Source: Paenibacillus sp. JJ-223 | Lineage (GTDB): Bacteria > Bacillota > Bacilli > Paenibacillales > Paenibacillaceae | Direction of reading: 5' to 3' | Assembly (NCBI RefSeq): GCF_927798175.1 | Contig: NZ_CAKMMP010000008.1 | Location: forward strand, 186,001 to 250,000 | Length of the DNA stretch: 64,000 nt | In this document: in pieces, positions 1 to 8,710 of the stretch | How positions within the stretch are numbered: the stretch's first letter is position 1 | Layout of the letters: every line of letters begins with the position of its first letter | Position numbers and translations under genes: made by a program | Notes under the pieces: generated by a model | What the model was told of the DNA's origin: nothing | What the model saw: the letters and a program-made list of their open reading frames with translations, nothing else | Databases searched by the model: none

Positions 1-971
1 TCGACATAACCTGGATCATAGAATTGGTCCTGCTGCAAATTGACCTTTTTCTCTTCCAACGCTGCCGCAAGTGTAATAATCTTGAAGGTCGATCCCGGCT
101 CGTAGGTCATCCAGATCGGAAGATTGCGGTTGTAGATCTCGGAGGCATATTGCTGATAGTTAGCCGGCTCGTAACCCGGACGGCTCGCCATCGCAAGCAC
201 CTCGCCCGTTTTTGGATTCATCGCGATGGCCAGCGCCGAATTGGCCTGGAATTTAACCATCGCCTGGTCCAATTCGCGCTCCATGATGGATTGAATCGAG
301 TGATCAATCGTCAGTTTCAGGTCCAATCCGTCCTTGGGCTCCACATACTTCTCGGATGAACCCGGCATCAGCCTGCCGGCCGCATCGGACAAGTAGGAAA
401 CGCTCCCGTTCAGCCCATTGAGTTTGTCATCATACTTCTTCTCGACCCCGGTCAATCCCTGATTATCAATCCCGGTAAAGCCAAGAATATGCGCCGCCAA
501 ATCGTCATAAGGGTAAAAACGTTTGTTATCCTCCGCAACGACGATGCCCGGAAGCTTCAAATCACGGATGCGTTGTGCTTTCTCCATCGTAATTTTGCGG
601 CCGCCGGGCTGTAGTCGTACGATCATATCTCTCTTCGTGATAGTTGCCAGCACCTTTTCTTCCGTCATGCCCAGCAAAGGGGCCAGCGCCTTGGCCGTTG
701 TCTCGGGTTCCTTGACTTGCACAGGGATGGCCATAATCGTCGGCGTGGTGACATTGTATGCAAGCGCAGTACCATTCCGGTCCAGAATTTCCCCTCGTTT
801 GGCCGTGTACGGGATGTTACGCCGCCATGACTCTTCCGCCTTTTCCGCGAGTTCCGGCCCTTGTCCCAATTGTACATATGCAAGCCTGATTACCAAGGCC
901 GAAAACAACACTACCAAAATGAGCAATGCCCACAGCAACCTGCGCCGCAGCTGAATGCTTGTGCCTTTCAA
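1..971 (-). CDS. spoVD: Stage V sporulation protein D-type penicillin-binding protein (partial, 3' end outside window)
   Basis: Class B penicillin-binding protein (transpeptidase that cross-links peptidoglycan); the SpoVD type works on spore cortex. About 323 codons are present and the C-terminal half lies beyond base 1. The protein begins with a short basic segment and one membrane helix (about residues 10-30), then the PBP dimerisation region with the R-G-x-I-x-D-R-N-G motif. The active-site S-T-F-K is near residue 294, so the later SxN and KTG motifs are off-window. No ATG fits: I chose the TTG at 969-971 because GGGGGG lies 8 bases upstream and the protein starts at the conserved membrane segment. 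It follows the PASTA-bearing paralogue pbpB, the pbpB-spoVD order of Bacillus. SpoVD rather than a vegetative PBP is inferred from this position. Confidence 0.88.
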   Translation of the reverse strand, partial: MKGTSIQLRRRLLWALLILVVLFSALVIRLAYVQLGQGPELAEKAEESWRRNIPYTAKRGEILDRNGTALAYNVTTPTIMAIPVQVKEPETTAKALAPLLGMTEEKVLATITKRDMIVRLQPGGRKITMEKAQRIRDLKLPGIVVAEDNKRFYPYDDLAAHILGFTGIDNQGLTGVEKKYDDKLNGLNGSVSYLSDAAGRLMPGSSEKYVEPKDGLDLKLTIDHSIQSIMERELDQAMVKFQANSALAIAMNPKTGEVLAMASRPGYEPANYQQYASEIYNRNLPIWMTYEPGSTFKIITLAAALEEKKVNLQQDQFYDPGYV

Positions 972-1064
972 TAGAAGTTCCCCCCAGTCGTCCCAAAATC
1001 ATGATCTGCGTTCCATTCATGAATATTCGGGACAACCGGGGGTTAGAACGGGCTGTCCATATCG

Positions 1065-3401
1065 TTATGGCAGCGAGGTATCCGTGGACTGCGAATCGGA
1101 CGCTGCATCTCCATTCTCGGTTTGAGACGAATCCGTCGTTTGCGTCTGCGTTTCCTTCTCTTGGTCCGCCTGCTCCGAATCGCTCGCGTCGTCGTTTTCG
1201 GACGATGTTGGCGTACCCGAAGATTCCGGTGCTTCGTCCTCGATCCCGGTGACTGCTGCTTTGGCCGATTGCAGCGTGAGCTGCACCGTTCGCTGTTCTC
1301 CTGCCACTTGCTCTTTCTGTTCAACGACATACCCTTCGCCTTTGACCGTAACGCCCACCTTCATGAGCGACAGCACTTCCATGGCGTCTCTGAGCGATTC
1401 GCCCGTCAGATCAGGTACTTTCATTTTGCTGCTCTCTTCGGTAAGCAGATAGACACGCTGTCCCGGATTCATCGAGGCGCCCGCAGCGGGGTACTGTCGA
1501 ATCACGTTCTCTCCTTGGCCCAGCGTTACATAGGCGATGCCCGAATTGAGCAGAGTCGTTCTGGCTTGTTTCGCCGCTTTTCCTGTCAGATCAGGGGCTT
1601 TGGCTTGAACGACAGGGACATCGGTTTTCGATTTCGTTTTTGCCGTATCTTTCGGTACGCCCATGTACTGCAAAGTTTGGCTCACGATTTTTTTGAAAAC
1701 AGGTGCTGCAGCGGCACCGCCGCCGATATTGGCTCCTTCAGGCTGGTCGATGACGACCAGTACGGCGATTTTCGGATTATTGACAGGCGCAAATCCGATA
1801 AACGATACGACATCTTTCGTTTTGCTGTACTGCCCGTTGATGACTTTTCTGGCCGTACCCGTCTTGCCTGCGACACGATACCCTTCAATGTAGGCGTTTC
1901 GTCCGGTTCCGATAATCTGATCTGCAACAACCTGTTCCAAGTAACTGCTCACCAGTTTGGAAGACTCCGCCGAAATGACTTGGCGCACTTCCTTCGGTTT
2001 GATCACTTCGGAAGTGCCGTCATTCGGATTGATGATTTCTTTAACCAGATGCGGCTCCAGCAGCTTGCCGCCATTGGCGATCGCCGAGATCGCCGCCACT
2101 TGCTGGATTGGCGTCACTTGTATAAGTCCATGTCCATAAGCAGCAGCCGCGATATCCGCTTTGTACACGAGCGGTTTGATCGGTGATGCCGACTCATTGG
2201 GCAGGTCGATGCCTGTTTTGACGCCAAAACCGAAATTATCAATGTATTTCCGCAACCGATCGCCGCCGAGCATGCTGTAACCCAGATTGACGAAAGCGAC
2301 GTTACTTGAACGTTTGACCCCTTCCAGGTATGAAATGCGCCCATAAGCGTGCCCATTGTCACTGATGGGATATCCGCCGATGACGATCCGTTTGGACTCA
2401 AAGGTCGCATTGGGATCGAACAGTTTTTCTTCCACGGCGCCCGCAAGCGTGACAATTTTGAACGTAGAACCCGGCTCGTAAATCGACTGGACGGCGTGAT
2501 TGACAAAGTTTCTTTGATCCGAGGCATTCCAATACGTATTCGGATTAAAATCCGGCCAGTTGGCCATGCCCAGTATTTCCATCGTGTTCGGATCGGCCGC
2601 AATAACAGTCATGCTGAGCGGGTTATACTTTGCAACTGCCTCTTTCATCGCTTCCTGAATGTAAAATTGGATCGTGTCGTCAATGGTCAGTTTCAGGTTG
2701 TGCCCGTTTTGCGGAGGCTGGTAGTTCTCCTTCGAATTGGGAAGCTGCACGCCCTTGGCGTCCTTCTGATAATGCAAATACCCGTCGGTACCGGTCAGCT
2801 TATCATCGTAAGAGACTTCAAGCCCGTTGACTGCTTTCCCTTCAAGGTTCATGTAACCCAGCAAATGGGAAGCCAGATTTTCCTCGGGGTAGTATCGCTT
2901 GGATACCTGCGTCGTCACGATTGCATTCTTCGCTTTATATGTTTCCTGCAGTTCATTACGCAAGGCTTCTACCTTTGCATTAAGCTCCGGACCGATCTTG
3001 AACCCTTCGCTCCGCACTTCACGCTGCTCGTAAAACTCGTCGCTGTTCGGCTTTTTCGCGGTCACCAAAGTGCGCATTTCACTTTCTTTTTTGCCCAAAA
3101 TTTTGGACAGCTCGGTCGTTACTACATCTTCGATCCCGAGTTTATTGATCAATTTGGGATTGACGGAAACGATATAGGCAGGCGCATCGGTGGCCAGAAC
3201 GTTGCCATTCCGGTCCATAATCGTGCCGCGGGATGCCTTTATGGTCTGCTCCCGGTCGATCAGCGAAGAGGCTTCAGCCTGCCATGTATCACCGTTCACC
3301 ACTTGAATGAAAAAAATTCGAATGATCAGTACAAGAAAAAAGAGGGTTATACATCCCCCTATAAGCAGCGTTCGCATTTTAATTTTTTTAATCATCGGCA
3401 C
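1065..3401 (-). CDS. pbpB: PASTA-domain class B penicillin-binding protein (division transpeptidase, PBP2B type)
   Basis: Monofunctional transpeptidase of the divisome, 778 residues, needed in this family for septal peptidoglycan synthesis. One membrane helix (about residues 10-33), a dimerisation domain, then a transpeptidase domain with S-T-F-K (Ser312), S-S-N (365-367) and K-T-G-T (513-516). Two PASTA repeats follow (about 601-656 and 660-712), then a Ser/Asp/Glu/Thr-rich tail of about 65 residues that looks disordered. The ATG has AAGAGGTG just upstream, in the 10-base gap after ftsL, so the two are co-transcribed. A 93-base gap separates it from spoVD. The acidic tail after PASTA2 is longer than I would expect for this family. 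Confidence 0.95.
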   Translation of the reverse strand: MPMIKKIKMRTLLIGGCITLFFLVLIIRIFFIQVVNGDTWQAEASSLIDREQTIKASRGTIMDRNGNVLATDAPAYIVSVNPKLINKLGIEDVVTTELSKILGKKESEMRTLVTAKKPNSDEFYEQREVRSEGFKIGPELNAKVEALRNELQETYKAKNAIVTTQVSKRYYPEENLASHLLGYMNLEGKAVNGLEVSYDDKLTGTDGYLHYQKDAKGVQLPNSKENYQPPQNGHNLKLTIDDTIQFYIQEAMKEAVAKYNPLSMTVIAADPNTMEILGMANWPDFNPNTYWNASDQRNFVNHAVQSIYEPGSTFKIVTLAGAVEEKLFDPNATFESKRIVIGGYPISDNGHAYGRISYLEGVKRSSNVAFVNLGYSMLGGDRLRKYIDNFGFGVKTGIDLPNESASPIKPLVYKADIAAAAYGHGLIQVTPIQQVAAISAIANGGKLLEPHLVKEIINPNDGTSEVIKPKEVRQVISAESSKLVSSYLEQVVADQIIGTGRNAYIEGYRVAGKTGTARKVINGQYSKTKDVVSFIGFAPVNNPKIAVLVVIDQPEGANIGGGAAAAPVFKKIVSQTLQYMGVPKDTAKTKSKTDVPVVQAKAPDLTGKAAKQARTTLLNSGIAYVTLGQGENVIRQYPAAGASMNPGQRVYLLTEESSKMKVPDLTGESLRDAMEVLSLMKVGVTVKGEGYVVEQKEQVAGEQRTVQLTLQSAKAAVTGIEDEAPESSGTPTSSENDDASDSEQADQEKETQTQTTDSSQTENGDAASDSQSTDTSLP

Positions 3402-3411
3402 ACCTCTTTAT

Positions 3412-3837
3412 TTACTCTGCGGAATCCGACGACTTGCCTGCATCCGTGTCACTCGCCCTGCTCGTTGAACGGGGCACGTAAATAACGTCTTTGTCGGTAG
3501 CTTCGACATACCCGAGTTTGCGCGCATTTTCGATGACCAGATTGTTAAGTCTCTCTTTTTCGACCTCCAGATCGGCGATCGTTTTTTCATTTTTTTTGAT
3601 TTCCGAAGCAGCTGTTTGCGCTTGTCTGTTCAAATCGTAAATGTGCGCATATCGCCACATCAAAGCACCGCCTACAATGATGCAGACGAGCAGGGTCGCC
3701 ATGTACAAAAGCTTCTCTCGACCGGGGATGCTTGAACGGCGCGTCACCACTTTGGTCGTTTCCTTGTAGCGCTGCTGTGACACGCGCTGTTCGGACGCCT
3801 TCTCCTTCACTGCCAGATTGCCACGTGTATATGCCAT
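3412..3837 (-). CDS. ftsL: Cell division protein FtsL
   Basis: Small bitopic divisome protein of 141 residues. It has a basic cytoplasmic N-terminus of about 43 residues, one membrane helix (about 44-66) and an extracytoplasmic heptad-like coiled coil (about 70-115, with the run E-I-K-K-N-E-K-T-I-A-D-L-E). The tail is acidic and Ser-rich. FtsL scaffolds DivIC and the division PBP; sequence conservation is low in this family, so the call rests on topology plus position between rsmH and pbpB. It reads directly into pbpB with a 10-base gap. Confidence 0.9.
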   Translation of the reverse strand: MAYTRGNLAVKEKASEQRVSQQRYKETTKVVTRRSSIPGREKLLYMATLLVCIIVGGALMWRYAHIYDLNRQAQTAASEIKKNEKTIADLEVEKERLNNLVIENARKLGYVEATDKDVIYVPRSTSRASDTDAGKSSDSAE

Positions 3838-3863
3838 GCTGAAGCTCCTCCTTCGCTATTGGT

Positions 3864-4814
3864 TTACAATTTCTCGGCTACGCGCAGCTTGGCTGAACGA
3901 GCACGTGGATTATCGGCCAGTTCCGCTTCCGTTGGAACCAGAGGTTTGCGGTTGACCAAACGAAGTACGCCTTGGCCGCCGCACACGCACAACGGGAAAT
4001 CCGGAGGGCATGTGCATTTCTCCAAATAACTGCTGAAAATTTGTTTGCATATCCGATCTTCAAGCGAATGGAAGGTGATGACAGATACACGTCCGCCAGG
4101 CGCCAGACAGCGAACAGCCTGGTGCAACGCTTCCTCGAAGGCTCCCAGCTCATCATTGACGGCAATCCGCAATGCCTGAAAACTGCGTTTGGCCGGATGG
4201 CCGCCTGTGCGGCGAGCCGCGGCGGGAATTCCTTCTTTGATCAATTCGACGAGCTCGCCCGTCGTTTCGATCGGAGACTGACTTCGCTTCTCCACGATAA
4301 CCCTGGCGATCCGTCTTGAGAACTTTTCCTCGCCATAGGTGTACAAAATCCGGGCAATCTCCTCTTCGGGCCATTCATTGATGATCTCTTTGGCCGTCAG
4401 ATACGCATCTTGGTCCATGCGCATATCGAGCGGGGCATCGTGGTTATAGCTGAACCCGCGCTCCCCCTCATCAAACTGCGGGGAAGATACCCCCAAATCG
4501 TACAAAATGCCGTCCACTTGCGGTACGCCGTCTTTCATGGGTACGTTCAAATCTTTCAGTACCTGCTCCAGATCACGGAAATTGGTTTTGACGAGCGTCA
4601 CCCGCTCTCCGTATACGGCCAGTTTCTCGCGCGCATTGTCCAATGCCCAGTCGTCCTGGTCGAGCGCTATGAGTCGCCCTTCTGGACCCAGCTTGGATGC
4701 AATCACGGAACTATGCCCGGCACCGCCTAAAGTGCAGTCCACGTATATCCCGTCCTGCTTGATGTTTAATCCTTCTGTTGCTTCTTCTTTGAGTACGGTA
4801 ATGTGGTGAAACAA
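3864..4814 (-). CDS. rsmH: 16S rRNA (cytosine1402-N4)-methyltransferase RsmH
   Basis: SAM-dependent methyltransferase of the MraW/RsmH family that modifies C1402 of 16S rRNA. The SAM-binding stretch [10 protein letters not shown] lies near the N-terminus, and a later F-H-S-L-E-D-R motif and a cysteine-rich segment ([12 protein letters not shown]) are typical. An ATG at 4835 overlaps mraZ, but I prefer the TTG at 4812-4814: AGGAGGGG lies 6-7 bases upstream and the protein then begins M-F-H-H-I-T-V-L, the conserved start of the family (316 residues). It lies between mraZ and ftsL, the standard dcw order. Confidence 0.95.
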   Translation of the reverse strand: MFHHITVLKEEATEGLNIKQDGIYVDCTLGGAGHSSVIASKLGPEGRLIALDQDDWALDNAREKLAVYGERVTLVKTNFRDLEQVLKDLNVPMKDGVPQVDGILYDLGVSSPQFDEGERGFSYNHDAPLDMRMDQDAYLTAKEIINEWPEEEIARILYTYGEEKFSRRIARVIVEKRSQSPIETTGELVELIKEGIPAAARRTGGHPAKRSFQALRIAVNDELGAFEEALHQAVRCLAPGGRVSVITFHSLEDRICKQIFSSYLEKCTCPPDFPLCVCGGQGVLRLVNRKPLVPTEAELADNPRARSAKLRVAEKL

Positions 4815-4831
4815 CCTGCACCCCTCCTGCT

Positions 4832-5269
4832 TCATAAATCAAAATTAAAATCGACCAGCTTCTCGGCGATGTCGTTGAATGCTTCTTCGGATTGATTGAA
4901 ATAGTTCTCCCATATGCCTTTGCTCCAAATCTCCACCCGGTTTGACACGCCCAGAACCACGCAGTCCTTGTCCAGCTTGGCATACTCCCTGAGGTTGCCA
5001 GGCAAATTTACCCTGCCCTGTTTGTCCAATTCGCATTCGGTAGCCCCCGAGAAAAAAAACCGGGTAAACGCGCGCGCATCGGATTTCATCAAAGGCAGCG
5101 CCTTGAGCTTCTGTTCCATGATTCCCCATTCATCCATGGGATACACGAAAAGACACTGGTCTAACCCACGTGTGACAACGAAAGAAGGCCCTAAGGATTC
5201 GCGGAATTTGGCCGGGATAATGATCCGGCCCTTGTCATCAATGCTATGTTGGAATTCCCCCATAAACAT
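4832..5269 (-). CDS. mraZ: Transcriptional regulator MraZ
   Basis: First gene of the division cluster, 145 residues. It contains two SpoVT/AbrB-like MraZ repeats, the first with [13 protein letters not shown] and the second with D-K-Q-G-R-V-N-L-P. MraZ proteins form rings that bind tandem repeats upstream of their own operon and usually repress it. An upstream GTG at 5281 abuts the ribosome binding site; the ATG at 5269 has GAGGAG about 10 bases upstream and gives the usual M-F-M-G-E start. Four 10-base repeats lie directly upstream, which fits autoregulation. Confidence 0.95.
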   Translation of the reverse strand: MFMGEFQHSIDDKGRIIIPAKFRESLGPSFVVTRGLDQCLFVYPMDEWGIMEQKLKALPLMKSDARAFTRFFFSGATECELDKQGRVNLPGNLREYAKLDKDCVVLGVSNRVEIWSKGIWENYFNQSEEAFNDIAEKLVDFNFDL

Positions 5270-5284
5270 TGGCCCACTCACTCC

Positions 5285-5324
5285 TCACCCATTCTCCCCA
5301 CTTTGCCCCACTTTCCACCACCTA
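5285..5324 (-). promoter_or_regulatory. Tandem MraZ boxes upstream of mraZ
   Basis: On the minus strand four consecutive 10-base units read TAGGTGGTGG, AAAGTGGGGC, AAAGTGGGGA and GAATGGGTGA. They share a GTGG or TGGG core in exact 10-base phase. Known MraZ sites are direct repeats with this period (AAAGTG-type in Mollicutes, TGGG-type in E. coli). The array starts 3 bases downstream of a TATTAT -10-like element and ends at the mraZ ribosome binding site, so bound MraZ would cover the start of transcription. Confidence 0.75.
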
Positions 5325-5327
5325 AGC

Positions 5328-5355
5328 ATAATAGATTCGCAAAAAAAAATCAAAA
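5328..5355 (-). promoter_or_regulatory. Possible promoter of the mraZ-dcw operon
   Basis: TATTAT at 5333-5328 on the minus strand is preceded, 16 bases upstream, by TTTTGA in an A/T-rich stretch. The -10 is good but the -35 is poor, so this is only the best candidate seen. It sits just upstream of the MraZ boxes. Confidence 0.4.
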
Positions 5356-5411
5356 CCCTTCTTTCCTATCTTGATTTCCCCAAATATTCGTAATCATGAA
5401 AAAAACATAAA

Positions 5412-5449
5412 AAACGCCCTTGATCCCGTACTCAGGACCAAAGGCGTTT
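5412..5449 (-). terminator. Rho-independent terminator after ahcY
   Basis: Arms AAACGCC and GGCGTTT close a hairpin. On the minus strand it is followed by a T-rich run (TTTTTTATG). It separates the bshC-ahcY unit from the mraZ promoter. Confidence 0.75.
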
Positions 5450-5570
5450 CCCGGGCAATGACTGTACGATGCCGTACATGCCACATCTACATCATTTTAT
5501 ATCTTTCGAACCAGATGTTCTGCAAGTAATTTCTGGTGTCTCGCGCCATGATCGATATCCCGGCCCGGAA

Positions 5571-6836
5571 TCAGAACTTCCAGCTGTCCAAATACTTCTC
5601 CTGCTCCGGCGACAAGGCGTCGATCGCGATGTCAAGGCTCTCCAGCTTGTAGCTGGCGACTTGGCGGTCAATTTCATAAGGCACGTTAACCACGTTTTTG
5701 CCCAAATCCGCATAATTCTCGCTTACATAGCGCAGGCCAAGAGCTTGAAGCGCAAACGTTGTGTCCATGATTTCGGCCGGGTGTCCGTCCGCCGCGCCCA
5801 GGTTGACAAGTCGTCCTTCGGCCAGAAGGTACATTTTGCGTCCATCCTTGAAGCGGTACTCCTCGATGTTGCGGCGCACGGTACGAATCGAATCCGATCG
5901 CTTGGCCAGCTCTGGCTTGTTTACTTCCACGTCAAAGTGGCCTGCGTTGCTAAGAATGGCTCCGTCTTTCATGACATCGTAATGCTCGCCTGTAATAACG
6001 TCTTTGTTGCCCGTTACCGCGATGAAGAAATCGCCAAGCTTGGCAGCTTCCAGCATAGGCATGACCCGGAACCCGTCCATATGCGCTTCCACGGCCTTGA
6101 TGGGATCAATCTCGGTGACGATGACGTTCGCGCCCAGTCCTTTGGCACGCATGGCCACGCCTTTGCCGCACCAGCCATACCCCGCAACAACGACCGTTTT
6201 TCCCGCAACAACCAGGTTGGTCGTACGGATGATTCCGTCAAATGCAGACTGTCCCGTACCGTACCGGTTATCGAACAAGTATTTGCAATAGGCGTCATTC
6301 ACCGCAACCATCGGAAATTTCAGTTCGCCTTCTTTCGCCAACGCTTTCAGACGAATAATGCCCGTTGTCGTTTCCTCTGCCCCGCCGCGAATCGTTGCGG
6401 CCAGGTCTGGCCGTTCGGATGCGAGAATGGTAGCAAAATCGCCGCCATCGTCGATAATCAGGTCCGGCTTGGCTTCAAGCGCACGAATCTGCAGTGCTTT
6501 AAACTCCTCCGCGCCTGGATTGTGCTTTGCATAAACGGTTACTCCGTCCTCAACGAGTGCGGCGCATACATCATCCTGTGTCGAAAGCGGATTACTGTGG
6601 GTAATGGTGACTTCCGCTCCCCCCGCTTGAATGACCTTGGCCAAATACGCCGTTTTGGCTTCAAGGTGAAGACAGATGGATACCTTAAGTCCCTTGAAAG
6701 GAAGATCCTGTTCAAACTGACGGCGAATGCGATTCAACACCGGCATGTGCGCTTCTACCCAATCGATTTTAAGATGACCTTCCGGCGCAAGCGCCATATC
6801 AGCAACAATGCTGTTCTGCAAAGCAGGTGTAGTCAT
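5571..6836 (-). CDS. ahcY: Adenosylhomocysteinase (S-adenosylhomocysteine hydrolase)
   Basis: NAD-dependent enzyme that splits S-adenosylhomocysteine into adenosine and homocysteine, closing the methyl cycle. At 421 residues it belongs to the shorter form of the family. The Rossmann NAD-binding motif G-Y-G-W-C-G-K-G is clear, as are D-D-G-G-D, N-D-x-x-x-K and the C-terminal S-Y-K-L-E region. The ATG is preceded by AGGAGGATGA. It starts 52 bases after bshC with no terminator between, so the two are probably one transcript. Many Bacillota use MTA/SAH nucleosidase plus LuxS instead, so a hydrolase inserted between bshC and the dcw cluster is notable. Confidence 0.95.
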   Translation of the reverse strand: MTTPALQNSIVADMALAPEGHLKIDWVEAHMPVLNRIRRQFEQDLPFKGLKVSICLHLEAKTAYLAKVIQAGGAEVTITHSNPLSTQDDVCAALVEDGVTVYAKHNPGAEEFKALQIRALEAKPDLIIDDGGDFATILASERPDLAATIRGGAEETTTGIIRLKALAKEGELKFPMVAVNDAYCKYLFDNRYGTGQSAFDGIIRTTNLVVAGKTVVVAGYGWCGKGVAMRAKGLGANVIVTEIDPIKAVEAHMDGFRVMPMLEAAKLGDFFIAVTGNKDVITGEHYDVMKDGAILSNAGHFDVEVNKPELAKRSDSIRTVRRNIEEYRFKDGRKMYLLAEGRLVNLGAADGHPAEIMDTTFALQALGLRYVSENYADLGKNVVNVPYEIDRQVASYKLESLDIAIDALSPEQEKYLDSWKF

Positions 6837-6888
6837 ACCTTCATCCTCCTAGACATGTGATTGCTTCTATACATTTTCGAGCTTTCGA

Positions 6889-8520
6889 TTACAACCGGAT
6901 GACCTGGTGCTGCCCGGTGAATTCGGACTGGCTTCCAATCAAACGCTCGATCCACTCCGTTCCATACAGGTTCAAGTAAAATAGAACGTTGTGGACCCTC
7001 TCCTGCGGTTTGTTCGTTGGGAAAAGGGAAGCCTGGATACCATTCCAGTGACGCAGCCCCGCCTCATGTTTCTCCGCAATGGCCCGATGCGTCTGCTGCT
7101 GCATATATTGGACCTGTTCTCCAATCTTGCGCAAATTGGTTTCGCCGATTCGCCCAAGTCCGGCTTGGATTTCCGCCAATCGGTCCAGCAGCGGCCGGTA
7201 CACGGTTTCTATAGCCTGTTGTGCTTTTGCAAACTCTTCCTCCACAGCCAACGTTTCCTGGTCGTCCAGCCATTGCTGCTTGCGCTCTTCAAGACGATAC
7301 TGAACATCCTGAAACGAAAGACCGTATTGCTGCATATGTTTGTGGTGGATGTCTTCCAAAATGGTAAAAGAAAGACGCGGCAACAGAATGGGCATTTGCA
7401 AACCAAACTGTCTGAAGGCTTCACGGGTCAATCCCCAATATGCGATCTCTCCATGTCCCAAAATAACGGCCAGAACCGGCAGCACAGAATCTTGCATTAA
7501 CGGCCTTGTCAGCACGTTGTTGCTGAAACGCTCGGGATGTTCGGCGAGCTCCTGAAGCAACCGGTCTTCCGTGAAGGACACCAGTCCCTTCCGATCGCCG
7601 AATAAGCCATCCTTGTAAGTTAACAACAGGCGTGCACCCTGATGGATGTAGAACAAATTTGCCCCGTCTTCGGCAACTTCTGCCGGCATGTCATAGCCAG
7701 CCCCCACAACCTGGGAAGCTCCTTGCAAATAAGCGTGTCGCAGCACATCGTTCTTGCGAATCATGTTCGCAAACACCGGTTGTTCCAACGCCCGCAGTCC
7801 CTGCTCTGCCGCATCCATAAGAACAAGCCCGCTTCCTCCGAACAGGGCGGACAACATTCTGGCAAACGCATCGCTGAGATTGGAGCTGGATTCGTGAATG
7901 TCCCTAAGCAGTTTAACCAGTCCCGGTTTATGTACTGTATCAGGCAAGAGCTGTTCCACCTGCTCGATGGCATTCTTCCATTGGTCTGCATCCACATGAA
8001 CGCTGCTCACCGAATCCCGTCCGCTAAATCGCCCGTGCAGCTTTACTTTGACGATGTTCCCATTGCGGTCGGGCAAGAACGTGTGATTCACCTCGTCCCA
8101 GTCATGGTCTTCACCCGCAATCCAGAAAACAGGCACGACAGGACGCCCGAGCTTGGCTTCGGCTTCTCGTGCAGCCGCAATCACACTGGCAGCCTTGTAA
8201 ATAACGAACAACGGACCTGTAAAAAGACCGCTCTGCTGTCCGCCCGTCACAACCAACGCACCTTGCTGGCTCAATCGTTCCAGCGATTGACGAACTTCCG
8301 GGTGAGCGTTCAAACGCCGATTATATATACTCAAGTATTCCACCAGATTCTGACGATGCACTCGCGCGTTTTCGGTTTCATCCAGCCATTGGGCACGCGC
8401 CGAGAGATTGGAATCAAAGTGAACGTCATATTCATAAAGGGCTCTCACAGCATCACGCGAACAAATATAATCTTCAGCCAGCCGTGATCCGCTGCGGAGC
8501 GCCTCGGGTATTCCTTTCAT
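6889..8520 (-). CDS. bshC: Putative cysteine ligase BshC (bacillithiol biosynthesis)
   Basis: Adds cysteine to glucosaminyl-malate in the last step of bacillithiol synthesis. The 543-residue length is typical. Recognisable segments are V-T-G-G-Q-Q-S-G-L-F-T-G-P near residue 92, W-I-A-G-E-D-H-D-W-D-E-V-N-H in the HIGH-like nucleotidyl-transferase fold, and a C-terminal coiled coil. The ATG has AGGAGGCAG upstream. In B. subtilis the homologue yllA lies immediately before mraZ; here ahcY lies between them. A TTGACG-18-TACAAT promoter precedes it. Confidence 0.95.
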   Translation of the reverse strand: MKGIPEALRSGSRLAEDYICSRDAVRALYEYDVHFDSNLSARAQWLDETENARVHRQNLVEYLSIYNRRLNAHPEVRQSLERLSQQGALVVTGGQQSGLFTGPLFVIYKAASVIAAAREAEAKLGRPVVPVFWIAGEDHDWDEVNHTFLPDRNGNIVKVKLHGRFSGRDSVSSVHVDADQWKNAIEQVEQLLPDTVHKPGLVKLLRDIHESSSNLSDAFARMLSALFGGSGLVLMDAAEQGLRALEQPVFANMIRKNDVLRHAYLQGASQVVGAGYDMPAEVAEDGANLFYIHQGARLLLTYKDGLFGDRKGLVSFTEDRLLQELAEHPERFSNNVLTRPLMQDSVLPVLAVILGHGEIAYWGLTREAFRQFGLQMPILLPRLSFTILEDIHHKHMQQYGLSFQDVQYRLEERKQQWLDDQETLAVEEEFAKAQQAIETVYRPLLDRLAEIQAGLGRIGETNLRKIGEQVQYMQQQTHRAIAEKHEAGLRHWNGIQASLFPTNKPQERVHNVLFYLNLYGTEWIERLIGSQSEFTGQHQVIRL

Positions 8521-8559
8521 GAGGTCTGCCTCCTATTCTGCTTCAAAGAGCCTTTCTTG

Positions 8560-8589
8560 ATTGTACTCAAAAGTAGGCCTCTACGTCAA
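8560..8589 (-). promoter_or_regulatory. Sigma-A-type promoter of bshC-ahcY
   Basis: Minus strand -35 TTGACG (8589-8584) and -10 TACAAT (8565-8560) with an 18-base spacer, about 40 bases upstream of the bshC start codon. Confidence 0.65.
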
Positions 8590-8650
8590 AAGAAAGTATG
8601 CCTTGTTTCCTTAAATTCCAGCTTTAACTATGATAACAATTGAAAACAAA

Positions 8651-8674
8651 AAACCGCCGATCGCTCGGCGGTTT
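8651..8674 (-). terminator. Terminator of the opp operon
   Basis: Perfect 10-base arms AAACCGCCGA and TCGGCGGTTT around a 4-base loop. On the minus strand it is followed by TTTTGTTTTC. It lies about 37 bases after the stop of the double ATPase gene. Confidence 0.85.
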
Positions 8675-8710
8675 GATTAAATCGATAATGGCATCTGGCT
8701 TGATGACATA

